Below, piece after piece: positions 41,447 to 54,018 of a stretch of DNA of 64,000 bases. The position numbers were made by a program, and so were the translations under genes. The DNA is taken from the NCBI GenBank assembly GCA_963971425.1, contig OZ020514.1, positions 38,973,158 to 39,037,157 of the forward strand, given 5' to 3'. The DNA comes from Bryoerythrophyllum caledonicum. Lineage: Eukaryota; Streptophyta; Bryopsida; Pottiales; Pottiaceae. A model generated the notes under the pieces. The model made no database searches. It was given only the letters and a program-made list of their open reading frames with translations, and was not told where the DNA came from. Numbering within the stretch: position 1 is the stretch's first letter; every line of letters starts with the position of its first letter.

Positions 41447-42578
41447 GGCTTACAACCAGAGATTCAGGAGACAGAGGCAATTCGAAGACCACCGCCCTTG
41501 GGAGGGTGCTATGTTACAGCCGCAACAAATACAGTCAACAATGCTGAAATCCAAGAGGAGTAGTGATAGAGTCACTTATTGGTACGCCGACTACCGTTCT
41601 AGACAGGCAATGTCTGTGAGGACGTCTAGAGGGATGTCTCGGTTGACGTCCTTACGCACATCTTCTAGGACGTCTACGGAGACATTATATCATTATTATA
41701 GTCAAAGTCAGTCGGATGTCTCTACAGACATCCGCCTAGACATTTTATGACGTGTCAGCTCATCCGACGTGGAGTTTTCCTTGCCATGTAGATAAGGAGC
41801 TGTAAATTATTTAGTGAACAATATGTCCACGTGTTTATTCAATTATCAATATCGGAAAATTGACTTTTATTATAAAATGTTATTTTCTACAGCATTTCTA
41901 TTTTAATAATTTAATAATATTCAAATACATATATTTTAATATTTTAATAATTTTAATTGAATATAAAACAATTTATTAATTTAAATTTAATAATTTGTTA
42001 TTATATATTATTAATTTATTCAGAAATATATATATTCAGTAATTTTAAATTCAAATTTTTAATTTTTAATATTATTTTTTAAAATGGACCAATGACAACT
42101 ACTGAAAATAGAATATTCATATCAAAAAATTAGTATTTCGAATTTTTAAGGAATTCAAAATACTTTTTTAATGAACAAAAAAGGAAACAATATTTTATTG
42201 GATGAAGACTTTTCCTTTGCTCATGCAAACCGCTGCCCATTATGCTAATTTTCTACATTTGGGCTGCATTTTACCCCGCATACCAGTGACTTTCAGACAT
42301 TTATCCTTGGTCAAACCGGAATCCCTTGCCAACGTGGCACTTTGATGTCTCCGGGAATGTCTGCAAAGACATCCGCAAAGACATCCACGTCTCTGCAGAC
42401 ATCTTCGCGTCTTCTTGAAGACACGGCTCTCTTCATGCCACCGAAGTTGCTATAGTACCCAAAAGACGCAGAAGACATACTCATGTCAAGCTAGACATCC
42501 TGCTCTGTCTTGAAGACATCACCGAAGTGATTCTGCGTCTGCAGAAGACATCACCAGAAACGGGGTTTTCTTATAGTG

Positions 42579-43295
42579 CTACACAATATTCCTCAAACTT
42601 ATGAGAACTAAATTCCTTAGCGTTGTCCATTCTTAGACTTTTTACAAATTCTATCACGATAACGAGTACGGAACTTAATTAACATGGCTAATAGCTTTGC
42701 AAAAACCATGTTCCTAGTACTCAGGAGTGTGACCTCAAAGTGCGTCCTAGAAGCATCAACAAGGACTAAAAAGTACCTGAAGGGTCCTGATGGAGGATTG
42801 ATAGGTCCGTAGACATCACCTTGCAGTCTTTGAAGTCTTGGTGGAAGCTCCGTTGGTAGTTTCCACCGTGATGGCCTCTAGATGAGCTTTCTTTGAGAGC
42901 AAGCAACACAATTATCCACCTTGTCGGCATCACTTAGGCAGACTTTATGTTCTGTGAGTATTGGTAGCATGCGCCGAAACATTGTGGTCCCGGGTGCCCA
43001 AGCCTACTATGCCAGACTCCAACTTTGGTTGGAGAAATCACAGAGAAAACAGATCCCTTGGGATGTTTACTTATGGATGGACTGTCATTAGCGATATTTG
43101 AAATCTTCAGTCCATTTAAGCCATTGGCTCCCGCATGTGCGGTGGCAAGGCACTGTGTCTCTTGCCTAAGCTCTTAGGCTTCTCACCATCCTTTATTGTA
43201 GTGTGGAAGTGGATCCCATTAGCTCTGAGATCCTGCTAGCCGATCAGACTCCGGGGAGCATTGGGAGAATACAACGCATGTGTACACTTGAGGGG
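42579..43295 (-). pseudogene. Copia integrase front half and pre-integrase domain
   Basis: On the minus strand from about 43290: ALYSPNAPRSLI (end of protease-linked region), a TAG, QDLRANGIHF; then WHSRLGHPG, a one-base shift, and MFRRMLPILTEHKVCLSDAD with the zinc-binding Cys pair (VDNCVACSQ). The segment ends SLRMDNAKEFSSHKFEEYC, with the second integrase Asp region, and the CACTA element follows. Several breaks are visible. This block connects to the zinc-knuckle and protease block only across the AT-rich stretch 43300-45270. Confidence 0.8.
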
Positions 43296-43299
43296 GGTC

Positions 43300-45270
43300 T
43301 ATAGTGCAGAAATTTTACTTTTTGAACACTATTCGTCTTTACAGTGTGAATAGGGATCATAAGTAGCACTAGTTTTCAAATGGTATGAAACAGTGTGAAC
43401 ATTTACCCTAATTTTTTGGAATAGTATAAAAAAGACCAATAGGCGGTTAAGTAAGTTAGTAAAAGTAGTTATCAGGGGGAAGTTATCAAGAGTAAGTTAC
43501 ATGAGTAGTTATGGAAGTTGAAAGAGAAGATCATTGGTCTAGGTCGGGAAACCAATAGTCACGAGAGGGATATAAAGAAACTGAATCCAACTTTGGAGAC
43601 ACCACATTTTTCTCACTTTGAATGTGTGTCCTAGCCTGGTGATTGTAAACTCTCAAACTTTTATGAAATACAAGCCTAGTTTTATGATTTATGATCTGTT
43701 GGTGTAATTTTTGCATTACCAGTAGCCTACAGTACATTAGAGTTGTAGATTGGAGGTTAGAGGATGACGAAGTCAGAATCCTTGGGATTTTGATGGCTGA
43801 TTGCAGAAGACCAGTAGTCATTGATTGAGTCTATTTTCACAAAACGCCGATTTGTGATAATGGTGAACAATTATTGGCTCTGGAATGAATGGATGTATCT
43901 TGGATACAAATAATCGATGCTGCAGCCCTTTCTCATTCACCACATTGAGAATGCTATAATATACAAATCGTCTTGAGTACTACCAGTATCTATAACTAAA
44001 TTGAGTATCATAAATGGAGAATCTGTGAAGCAATGTAGTAATTGAGACCATTTAATATATTACCATTTGTCAAATCATTTCCGATGGTAAACACCGAGTG
44101 ATGTGACGAGACATAAAAACCATAAAGTGATAATTACAAATAGTCATGTATGACTGTTGTAATTCCCCCAAGTCTAAATCTGAGATGAATGGATAGCGGG
44201 TGAGGTAATATGCATAACAATTATACTATTTATCTGATAGAATTACTGAGTGAAATTACGTCCATAATGTGTGAAATAAGGATTGATCACCCTTAGTCAT
44301 TAAATTATAAGACAATAATAATTTTTCTAAAAGCAATTTATGTCATTGTAGTATGAATTGAAGCATTAAAAGATCATGTGGGTGAAGCATGACAAGTATT
44401 GAAGGTAAATTGAGAAGAAAAGAATTGCTAAAAGAGAGAGCAATAGAGAAGATGGAAGAGTAAGACCAAAGAGCCAAGAGTAGGCCGAGAGAGTCTTGAG
44501 AATGACCATGTTGTCATAAGTTGGGCTAGATGCCTTTTATATTAAAGTTTGACCAAGTGTACATTAAGTCAAGCTAAAGAAAAAGAGATTGTTTATATGT
44601 GTCATGAGATTGACGACATAAAACAAGACCATTTGCCATGAGGAAGTATTAGTGAGAGAACACATAGATTTGATAGCAAAGGGTTATCAATAACAACAAT
44701 TATACCGAGAGTGAGATATAATTGTTGTCCGGTGTTTCTTTGAATGGAAAGTTTTGCAGGTATGATGAAATGATTAACTTAAGGCGGACGAGTGGAGCGA
44801 AAGTGGGAAGCCAGGATAGAATTGTGCACTCAAAAGCTCATGGCAAAATAGAATAGCTAGCATAGTTGTGAATTCTAATAAAAAGGAATTAGCAATTAGA
44901 GTTGGCAATGGAATTGGTTATGATGCATTGATTATGAACAAACAAATCGTATCACTCACTAAAACACATAAAGACTATTTGTGTCCTTTAGTAAGAGGAT
45001 CCTACACAATCACAAATGCATGTTTAACCACTAATTTACTGTAAGAGTGTAGAGTGCACTCACGGGAAAAGCACAAGGGTTAATTAACACAGCTAATATA
45101 ATGGATAATTCGTTATCTTAAGCAATTTGTTAAACAAAAGACATTCCTATCTAACATGTGACCTTAGTTATTCAAACGATAGATTGAATTAAGCCTCCCT
45201 AAGACCCTCCATTGGGAAATTATCTTGGATTTATTTATATTTACAAGACAAATTTTCCCTTACAAGGTCC
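43300..45270. other. AT-rich stretch interrupting the copia protease region, probable insertion
   Basis: Copia coding on the minus strand runs to TIVLRGGT at about 45270 and resumes with KCTHALYSP at about 43290; these halves are normally contiguous. The ~2 kb between is AT-rich and lacks copia motifs. It has a promoter-like TATAAAG at 43571 within a block that resembles an LTR. I could not establish its ends: TGTAAGGG and TGAGGGGG resemble each other as inverted tips, but no target duplication is clear. Confidence 0.5.
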
Positions 45271-45352
45271 CTCCACGCAACACTATGGTTGTCTGGCCCT
45301 CATGAAATTATAAATTCTATCTTCCAGCAATTGTGATAATATCACAGGTTTG

Positions 45353-46417
45353 CTAGGCTTCAACTTTGCTGGAAAAATTGAAGTACTTTGGATCTCGCAA
45401 GATCGTATGAGTGGTGGCGATGTCCAACAAAGCCACATCACAATGTACCTTGCACTCATCCATGCACACCATATAATTTTTGGGATCTACACTATCGAGA
45501 GATGAAGCATCAAGTGTATGAGTTTCCCTATCCCTGGACTTAAGCTGTTGCAACTCTTGATACAATTTTACACAATATGATGAAGTTCTACAATCCTTAG
45601 CTAAATGTCCAGTTCTACCACATTCAAGGCAATCACGAGTCTGACGCTGTGACTTAGACTTATCAATTTTAGAATTTCCAAAGTTAGGTTTTCCGGATGA
45701 TTTATCTTTGGATTTTTAGGAAGACTGCTAAGGCTGCTTTGATTGCGGCTTCTCCTTGCCACGTAGTTTTCATGCTGCCATCTCTATAGTGTGTGTCTCC
45801 TTCATCGGCTTAGACTCCGCATTCTTCAATAGAAGGAGTGATCGCTTTTTAGTAAACAAGAGTTGAGACATTAACTTGGAATGAGATGTAGATTTCATGT
45901 TGTAGTACTATTGAGCTAAAATGGCAGAAACTGGAGGAAACGTAGATAGAGTCTTATATATGAGTTCTTGCTCTTCAATCTTCTCTCCACAAAGTCGTAG
46001 CTGGGTTGTGATACGATGAAGCTCCGCGTTAAAAGTCAAGAGGTCAGGGAAGTCCATCACCCTGAGATGAATCCATTCACTCCGAGCTTGAGGGAGAAAG
46101 ATAGTCTTCTCATGATGGAACCTAGCCTGCAGTTGTTGCCACAGGTTGTATGGGTTGTCTACTTGGATGTACTGCTGGCGGAGGGAGATGTCCAAGTGCC
46201 TCAACAAGATGACAAGTGCCTTCCACTTTGAAGGTGATGGGAGATTCTCCGGTGTCTTTGACTACAAAGTGCCCTCCAATTTCTCCGTGGAAAAAAATGC
46301 CTTCACATAGATGCTCTATTGCATGTAGTTGCTTCCATCTGCCTCTAGAGCTTCAAATAAGAGAGGTTGCGCACGTTAATTCTTGTCCTTGGCCCTCTTT
46401 GGTGCAGGTGTAGCCAT
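45353..46417 (-). pseudogene. Copia Gag, zinc knuckle and protease
   Basis: The minus-strand ATG at 46417 opens MATPAPKRAKDKN, soon broken by a stop. The Gag body (46207-45908) reads LWQQLQARFHHEKTIFLPQA and LITFNAELHR-like helices with IEEQELIYKTLSTFP. Downstream is a perfect CX2CX4HX4C nucleic-acid-binding knuckle, RDCLECGRTGHLAKDC (about 45640-45595). The protease then reads ALLDIATTHTILRDPKYF: the active-site context of this copia lineage is D-S-A-T-T-H, and here Ser is Ile. The protease then runs to about 45270, where the AT-rich stretch starts. Confidence 0.85.
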
Positions 46418-46493
46418 GATAAGAAGTAAAGTAAAATAGGAACAAGGAAGGGAGCAACAAGGATGTAAAATATAGAGCTTCGTGCTGATAACG

Positions 46494-46781
46494 TGTTAAG
46501 ATAGAATTATATACCGTAAGGAAATAGAGCTACAGACTCTGGGGAAACCAAAATATAAGAGAGAAAGAGCAAATAACATATATATATTTGGAATATATTG
46601 GCTATGGAGAAGTGTCTTCACCTCGGTGAGAGAGTTGCCTTATATACTTTCCTCCCACCATAGAAGGTAAAGTAAACTACAAGCTCACTTTACTTTGAGT
46701 GGATATAGAAACATAAGTTCCTTTTGCCTTATGCGGATATAGAAACTACTCATCATTTCTAAGTTGACTTTTACTTTAACA
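46494..46781 (-). repeat. Copia 5' LTR
   Basis: 288 bases with intact TGTTAA..TTAACA tips, flanked outside by GAATC. On the minus strand the sequence just inside (CGTTATCAGCACGAAGC) is in the primer-binding-site position. Confidence 0.92.
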
Positions 46782-46786
46782 GAATC

Positions 46787-49700
46787 TTCCTCTGTATTAT
46801 GATGGCCATGTAGAGATCAAAGTCCTAATTGCCTTCGTAGACACTGGATACGCTGGGGACGTCATCGACCGCAAGTGCCGCTCCAACGTGTCTCTTTATG
46901 CTCACCCGCACTTCTTGCTCGTCCTATTTCAAGAACCTCTACGACCTCGGCAAGTATTGTTTTCCAAAGCCGTTTTGTTTATGTACTACTACAAATTGGG
47001 CTCTTTTCGACACTATTTTTTGACAGTTTTGTGAATTGTCAAAAAAAAAGTGTGAAAAACTTGTGCATGGTAGAAGACAGTGCCAAAAAAGTGTCAAAAA
47101 CTTGTGTATATCACAAGTAAGTGTCGTTAAAAATGTCAAAACTTGTATTTATTATACACTATATTGATATATTGTCATAAATTTGTGCACATTACGTCAC
47201 AATATACTTTTGAAAACTTAAATATATCACGTATATTATCAAATAAATTACATATTATAAAAATGTATTTAAAACTATTGCACATACTTCATATTTGCAC
47301 ATCCTTGCTGAAAAATTGTGCAGATGATTTATAAATATGTGCATAATGTCAAAAATAACTTGTGCATAAACATAGTATTTGTGAAAACATCACATGGCAT
47401 ATGAAAATGTGACAAATGACGTTTTTCCAAATACTGAAGAGACCAACTTATATTAGAACATTGACAAAAAAGTCCATTGAGAATTTATAAGCTCTATTTC
47501 TAAATAGTGACTTCTATGATAAAAATTGCATGGGCGCCAATTTTCAAAGTACTACTTTAGATTTGAATAGTCCACTATTTTTAGGAGGGTAGTAGTGATG
47601 AAAAGATATTGGCAACCCTCATTGTCTTACTTAAACGGTGTAGATATTAAAGACTCTACTCCTTTCCTAAATTTATTGTTCTTCTAATAGAAAAAGGCAT
47701 GATGATTTTATCCACCATTTGGATTTAATCTCCAACAATCATTTTCTGATTTGAAAAATGAAATAGCTTTCCTTAGCAAATGACTACTTTCTAAACCCTT
47801 AGTCATTGCAGAGTCCATTTCACTTATACTACACACTTCCACTTTTTGAGACAAAAATAGCCACTTACAAGCAAAATCCAAGAATCCATATCTCTCCAAT
47901 GTATTCACAAAGCTTGACTTGACAACACTAACAAGCCAAAGAAGGTTGGACCATTTTATACCCAACCTTAGATGGAAGAACATTCATTCTAAAAAAGTAA
48001 GCAACAAATGAACATCTATGACACAAAGTACATCACCTACTCAACTACTACTTTGACAAGGTGATGCGCTTGATGCTACTGTGACACCAATTTGACAAGG
48101 TGATAAGCCCAATGTTGTGTATCGCAACATGTAGTCAAAGTCTATTATCATATTTGAGCACATATCAACCTCTAAAGGGCAAAATGCCCCACAATGGGCT
48201 TTTTGGAGGTTCAGTTAGGTTTCCATAGTGTCAATTTATAACATTCTTCTTTAAAAAATTTAGTGTCAATGTCCATTAACAAAAACTTTGTAAGAGCACA
48301 TTTTTTTTTCTAAATCCAACATTTAAAGAAAAAAGTTATGCTATTCAAAGCAATATTTTAGAAAGAGTAAATAGGGCTGTCATGGTACTCCAAAGAGTTG
48401 AATATTACTAATTCAAAGTTGAATAGTGCACTATTTTCAAGTGGGTAGCATTGATGGGGGATTAGTAGCAACCCTCATAGTTTTACTCAATAGGGATTTA
48501 ATATCTAGCAATTATTTTTTTATTTTAAAAATGAGATAGCTTTTCTAAGTAAATTACTACTTTCTATACCCCTAGTCAATGCAAAGGTTTTTTCTCTTGT
48601 ACTAGACACTACAATTTCTTGTAGTGCAATGACCTTACAGAAGGTAGAGCATAGATCTATAAACCCATGCAATGTGTAGTAGAAAAATATGTCTTAATCT
48701 TTTTTTGCAGGAAAAAAGAAGTACATATTACACTAAAGATCCTACAATTGAACAAGTAAAAGCTTGTTCCAATTCATCTTATGTCTCATATTATAGATGC
48801 AGTTTTGGTGAAACGTAGTATCTGTCCTTGAGATTTAATATTTCCAAGTTTTGTCTTCATTTCAAAATGTACTCTTCTACCATGTGCAATCAAATCCCAT
48901 AACTTTTATGTGCATGTTCATTTGAGAATGGAACAATCCATATCTTTTTCCCCTCCTAGTTCATAGGTGAATGCTTTCATAGAAGCCCCCTATGCCAAAG
49001 AGTCATGGGGGCACATATTGTTTCCGTTTATTTGCAAATTTTAGTACAACATTAATATTTAGATAGTGAACTTGGAGCACTTCAAAATTATACAAAAAAA
49101 AGGCAACAATATCTCAACCTCGTTGCAAATTGCCATCCATTCCAACTTGGAGACAATTTTTTGCCAAAAAAGTATGTAAGAGGGTGTGTGAAATCGAATC
49201 ATTTTCTTTCTATAGCAACGCAACAAAGTAAGGGGCAGAAAGAAATGAAAAAGAAACATGTTGGGAAGTTGCCCGGTTTGCAAATCATGTGAGTTATCTG
49301 TGAGTCATCACAACTTGAACTCATGGCATGATGGGAAGAAAACATAATTTTCATGTTTCATGTTCCCATTCGACAAGAGACCGTCTTAGTTTCTCATTTG
49401 ATTCTTGGGGGAAAGGAGGTCAAATTCTATGGATATTCATTTAGTATTCCATATTGGCATTGGTTGCAGCTTAATATGAAGTGGTGCCATGATATACAAG
49501 CTATGTATGATATAGGGTTTTTCTATAATTATAGGATTGTTTCACAAACAACATGTATAGAGTATCTTATTAGAGACTCCACAGCTTTATAAATGATATT
49601 TTATGTACATCTAATATGCTCTTCAGAGGTTATTAATTTGGTAGTTGAGACACAATCTAAAATTTTATGTAAAGTTCTTCACGTCAATTTCACCAGATAA

Positions 49701-51050
49701 CAATTTTTAGCATAATACATATATTCACCCTTTCATGCCACAAAATTCAAAGAGACATCCACACCTGTCTTTCCAGAGTTTATAAAAAGACTCATACATA
49801 TTGCATAGTGGGGGGATACACTAGACGTTTTGAAATGGTCCAATTGAATTCCTTCTTAAATAGATCCCTACAACACAACAAAAGTTAGTAGATGAGAAAG
49901 CACGTATACTTATGCAAAATTGGTTTGAATGATCACATCAACTACACCAAGTAATATTGTAGGTGAATTTTTGATTAGTTACTTCTATGTTGAACCTACT
50001 AGTCTACCCACTGTGAGACTCTTATACTTACAAGACATTTAGAAATGTGGATGCAAGTGATCTGAGGAGAGGCCTGTTGAGGTTTTGGATTTCCTAATAT
50101 TTTCCTTCTAAACTCATAATTGTTCATACAAACCGTTTGGTTAGAAAACTAATTGATATTGGTTGATTGGCCACTCTTGGTTGATATTAGACTTACGCTT
50201 ATTGGATTCAAATGAAAAAAACAATGCAAAATAATCACCAATCACACTATACTAGTGGCCAAATAACATGAATCAATTGGCCAATGTAACCTATATGACA
50301 TCACTAGCTTTCACTCCTCTATTAGTTCAATGCATCTTGCACAGAGTGCGTGTTGTACAAACCCAAAAATTTTCAATTGCAACTCAAACAAAATTACATG
50401 TCACATTTATACAATGGAGTCACTAAGTTGGTTAAATATCAAAGTACTTACAACGTGCTCAGACCCGTAAAGCATTGGAAATTATTGTTCTCCAGAAACA
50501 CATCCGATAACGTGCCAAAAATCGACGCACTAAAGAAGGACCTATCCACAATGATGTGACCACCAGTTTCTGATAATCATTCTTTCAAAATACTCTTCTG
50601 GAAAATCTCCATTGATATAAAAAAACCTACGCATTTGTTCAACATGGCTTTGGATACAAACATGAATGGTACATTACATTTATTAAATGGCTGAAATGAA
50701 TTGTGAAGTAATAAATTAATAACAGTGTACTTGTAGCATAAAACATCCGCTGAAATTTCACAATTGAAGTCTAACCAATACTTTATTCCACTCATGATTT
50801 TTCCTTACTTCTCGAAATGAAACTCTGAAACTTGCTAGTAGCCTTTAGACAGTGAATTTATGTGTGAATCTCTATTGTTGTCATTCCAACTAGGGTTGCT
50901 TGTTCATTTATCCGGATGTCAATGATGAAGACTTCGAGGGAGGTATCTATATGCGAAAGAAATAAGACATGATTTTCGTACAATCCCTCTAGAACACTCT
51001 TGCTTAAGTACACGAAACAACCAAAAACTAAAGAAGGGAGGACAAGATAC
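46787..51050. other. AT-rich DNA without recognisable genes
   Basis: 46787-46980 has an open, GC-richer frame (YDGHVEIKVLIAFVDTGYAG), with a DTG motif that recalls retroviral-type aspartic proteases, but it is too short to name. The rest is AT-rich. A diverged direct repeat of about 200 bases is present: 47555-47830 and 48410-48610 share GTAGCAACCCTCATAG-like and GAAATAGCTTTCCTTAGC-like blocks. No splice-supported gene was found. Confidence 0.5.
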
Positions 51051-51056
51051 ATGACA

Positions 51057-51093
51057 GAAGAAGAAGAAGAAGAAGAAGAAGAAGAAGAAGAAC
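51057..51093. repeat. (GAA)n microsatellite
   Basis: About ten to twelve GAA units on the plus strand, near the 3' end of the LINE. Confidence 0.9.
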
Positions 51094-51392
51094 GCTCGTC
51101 CCCGAAGGGACCGGCGTGAATAAAGTGTCTGTTCGTTCCACCACTAAGACCATGCCCACCAAACAAGGAATTAGTAGTATGGAACTACTTCCCCCTCTCG
51201 AGGATAGACACTATGTACCAAGTAACCAAAGAACACAAGTAACCATCAAAATCCAAAAAGTATCAGAAGTGAAAAAAGGGGGAGAGGGGAGGAAAGAGGA
51301 GGAGAGGGAAAATAGGAGGGGATATTGAGGGGAGTGTGTTTTCAATGTGGGAGGTTTTTGAGGTTTTTAAGAAAGGTGAGTGAAGGGTAATG

Positions 51393-51945
51393 TTATGGAA
51401 GGTTTTGTGGGTCGGGGAGGGCTTGGTTGTTTTCAATTTTTCGTTTGTGTAGGAAGATGGACATGGCATGTTGAATGGCAATGGTGTTAATGTTACTGAA
51501 AGTGTGCAAAATTGTTTCAATGGGAATTTTAAAGTTATCTTCAAGGATTTTTATAGATGGAATAAAGGTGGTGGCACAAGCACCGACTGTGATTACAATA
51601 AGGGGGTCCACTTTCCATCCCTGGGCTATGATGTCGTCAATGAGGGGTTGGTATTTTTTTTTTTTTTTTTCTATTGTTTCTGGGGAGAATCTATCATTGC
51701 AATATGTGAATTTGATGAATTGGATGGTATAGTCTTGGTTAATGTGGTCGGGTGCGGGGTCATTGTACGGTAGGCCTCGAACGCAAAGTATGTCTGGTTT
51801 TAGTCTACAGTGACAACATTGAGTTACACATGTGCATGGGAGTAGCCAGAGGGAGACCGTATTTTCTTGTAGGTTGTTATTAAATGTGCCGGCATTCATG
51901 AGAATAAAGCATCTTGATTTGTTATGGGAGGTAATTAGTTTTCGA
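51393..51945 (-). pseudogene. LINE restriction-like endonuclease region
   Basis: The minus strand reads LKPDILCVRGLPYNDPAP, then YTIQFIKFTYCNDRF, then KKKYQPLIDDIIAQGWKV and DPLIVITVGACA. PD-(I/L), then a strand with an acidic or neighbouring residue, then K-Y-x-P-L and a G-x-x-V strand is the pattern of the PD-(D/E)XK endonuclease at the C-terminus of R2-type LINEs. Here the acidic residue of the central strand seems to be Lys (FIKF). It follows the CCHC finger in the same frame after a single nonsense TAG at 51949. The identification is from motif order only. Confidence 0.5.
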
Positions 51946-51950
51946 ATCTC

Positions 51951-52307
51951 CTATACCGCTTTGTTATGTCTTTCGACAATTAAGGAGTGTATGTGATGGT
52001 TTTGGCATCTAAGTAGAACATGGAGCCCTGTGTCTGGGTCCGTGGAAGTGCATGTTATACATGTTATAGATGGGAATCTTTCTATTCCAAAGAATAGTTG
52101 TTTTCGGGCATTTCCCATACATTGACCGGTACGGAATTTGATGAGGCATGCTATTTGTGAATCAGAGATGATGGGATTTTTCCAGAAATTCGTAGAGAGT
52201 TCATTGTCTGTATTGTTGTTGCCAATCCATTTTTCTATATTAGGGAAGTTTTCTGCGATTGTGTCAAGGTTGTTATGGAGGTCTTGTTTCTTGAGAAATT
52301 TGTTCAA
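51951..52307 (-). pseudogene. LINE CCHC zinc finger region
   Basis: The minus strand encodes LIKFRTGQCMGNARKQLF, then CITC, and after ten residues H-VLLR-C: a CX2CX10HX4C finger (about 52065-51995), followed by HHIHSLIVERHNKAV. A single CCHC finger immediately before the endonuclease is the arrangement of R2-type and Dualen LINEs, where it helps bind DNA. It shares its frame with the downstream endonuclease region. Confidence 0.65.
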
Positions 52308-52449
52308 GAATCTAATCGGGCCTTTATCGGGGGTATCTTCTTAAGAAGGCCAATCTTCCTTTTGGAAGTAGTATGGTGTAGCATGGGCATGTTCGTATGA
52401 GTCTTTGGCATTTTTATGAGATTTTTTGCGGCCCTCTTTTGCAAGTTTA

Positions 52450-52810
52450 TTTGCTTGTTCATTTCCATCGATATTGGCATGGGCTCTAACTTTGTGAAGG
52501 GTTGTCATTTGTGTTCGATTTTGTTATATTTGGACCATTGACATTAAAATAGTTTGGTCGGGGTGGCTATTATGGAGGGTAGGGTGTGTTATTTGGGTGT
52601 TTAGTAGAAAAAGCGCATTGATACAACCAATGAATATGTGTGCGGGTTCATTGTTGTATTTTGTTGAGATGATTTGTAGTGTTTTGTATATGGCCATAAG
52701 TTCTGCTCTAAGGATATTTTGTAGTCCATGTAGTCTTTTGGCTAATTTAATTTCTTTGATAGGCTTGTATATGCCATAGCCAGCTTTTTCTTTGCGCCAA
52801 TTTTCAGGGC
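52450..52810 (-). pseudogene. LINE RNase H domain
   Basis: The minus strand encodes KAGYGIYKPIKEIKLAKRLH, NILRAELMAIYKTLQIIS with the acidic residue of RAEL, EPAHIFIGCINALFLL where the usual Asp of the TDS-type strand is Gly, and VRAHANIDGNEQANKLAKEG, where the final Asp is Asn. So two of the catalytic acidic residues appear replaced. It lies between the polymerase thumb region and the CCHC finger. Confidence 0.65.
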
Positions 52811-54018
52811 TAATTTATTTTGGCGGTTTGAAAGAGCCATCGGTTTAATAGCTATATGCTGGGTTAAATTTTGGTAGGGTTCGGGTTTGGTAGTTTGGAA
52901 AGGGTGGAGGTATTACAAGGTAATCTAATGTATTATTGATGTAGTTTAGTTTTGACCATTTCTGCTTCGATTTACGGGGGTTTGTATAGTTGATGGTGGG
53001 GCCATTTTAGTGTATAGACGGTGTCTGTTTAGAGTTTTTGCTATGGAAGTGAGTTCAGCAAGCTGTTCTAGAGTGCCAATGGTTTGATTTTGGTGGTGGA
53101 CACATATTATTTGTAATGTGGATGGTTCAGTCCGGGGCTTTTTTAGCTCTAGTGGAATAGTGAGTTCTTCGTATAGAATTGAGTCTGCTTCAAATAATGC
53201 AGTGATATGAGAGTCTGTAAGTGGGTTTGAATGTTGGTTAAAGTTTTGGTACCAATTTCTGTCCGGTGTAATATTGAGTGTAGATGTTTGATGTGGGTCA
53301 TTTTTGGCAGCAAGACGGGCCCAATGTATTGCTTGTCGAGTTTCTTCCTCATTATGGGGGTGAGCTATACCATTTTCGGCCCATTTATAGTTAAAAGCCT
53401 TTCCCAGGGAGCCAAATTTTGCATCTCTTTCAAAGGGTGAGTAGAATTTTTTTAATTTGGCGGAACATGTGACGGAAGAAGAGAAGTATGATTGTTTGAT
53501 GTTGAAGGTTGAAATCGATGAGTCTAGAATGGGTGTGGGTATTGTATATTGTGCACTTTTGAGGGGATTATTGTTTGGATGCGGTATTTATATCTTTGGT
53601 ATAGCCAAATTAGTTCGGTTTCAAATGGTTGGGTTGTTGGTTCGATGTTTGTAGGGGTTTGTAGTTTCATATTGTATTGGTTCCATAGCCATTGGAGTCT
53701 AATAGTAGTAATAGTGTATAAATGTCGGCCATTTTCTTCATATAGATGGGCTTGATTGTTCTCTATTTTAATTGTGTCCGAGGATGTGAGAATGTCGTTT
53801 TTGGGGTTACATTCTGTGGTATAGATGTTTAGAATTGGGATAATTATAGGTGGAGTTACGGATCTTGAGTCTTGTGATTGTTCTTGAAGGTGGTGGGCTT
53901 GAATGATTTCCGAGTAGAATTTATTTCTAATTTGTTGGTAGTATTGTTTTAATTTTTCGGTGTTATATGTGGAAGTATTACGGTCGTGTCTTGGAAAGAG
54001 GTTTCTTTGAGGAAGCCA

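Larger units (their letters stand above)
38673..42578 (-). mobile_element. CACTA (En/Spm) element, internally decayed
   Basis: It starts CACTATAAGAAAACCGTG and ends with CGGGGTTTTCTTATAGTG, so the termini are inverted repeats of at least 13 bases with the CACTA tip. A 3-base CTA duplication flanks it (38670-38672 and 42579-42581), as expected for the superfamily. Subterminal regions of about 900 bases (left) and 250 bases (right) are full of AGACATC/GATGTCT motifs in both orientations, typical transposase-binding repeats. Only a remnant of the transposase-type gene is present, on the plus strand. 41760-42300 is AT-rich with no gene. It sits in the integrase gene of the copia element. Confidence 0.93.
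35868..46781 (-). mobile_element. Ty1/copia retrotransposon with both LTRs and target duplication
   Basis: Two 288-base LTRs (35868-36155 and 46494-46781) flank gag-pol on the minus strand. The right one has intact TGTTAA..TTAACA ends. The 5 bases GAATC stand on both outer sides (35863-35867 and 46782-46786), a perfect target duplication. Next to the 5' LTR is a CGTTATCAGCACGA sequence in the primer-site position; next to the 3' LTR is a purine tract (GATCGAGGAGGAG). Gene order is gag, protease, integrase, reverse transcriptase, RNase H, as in copia. By eye the LTRs differ at about 13 of 288 positions, so the insertion is not recent. It contains the CACTA element 38673-42578 and probably a second insertion at about 43300-45270. 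Confidence 0.93.
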
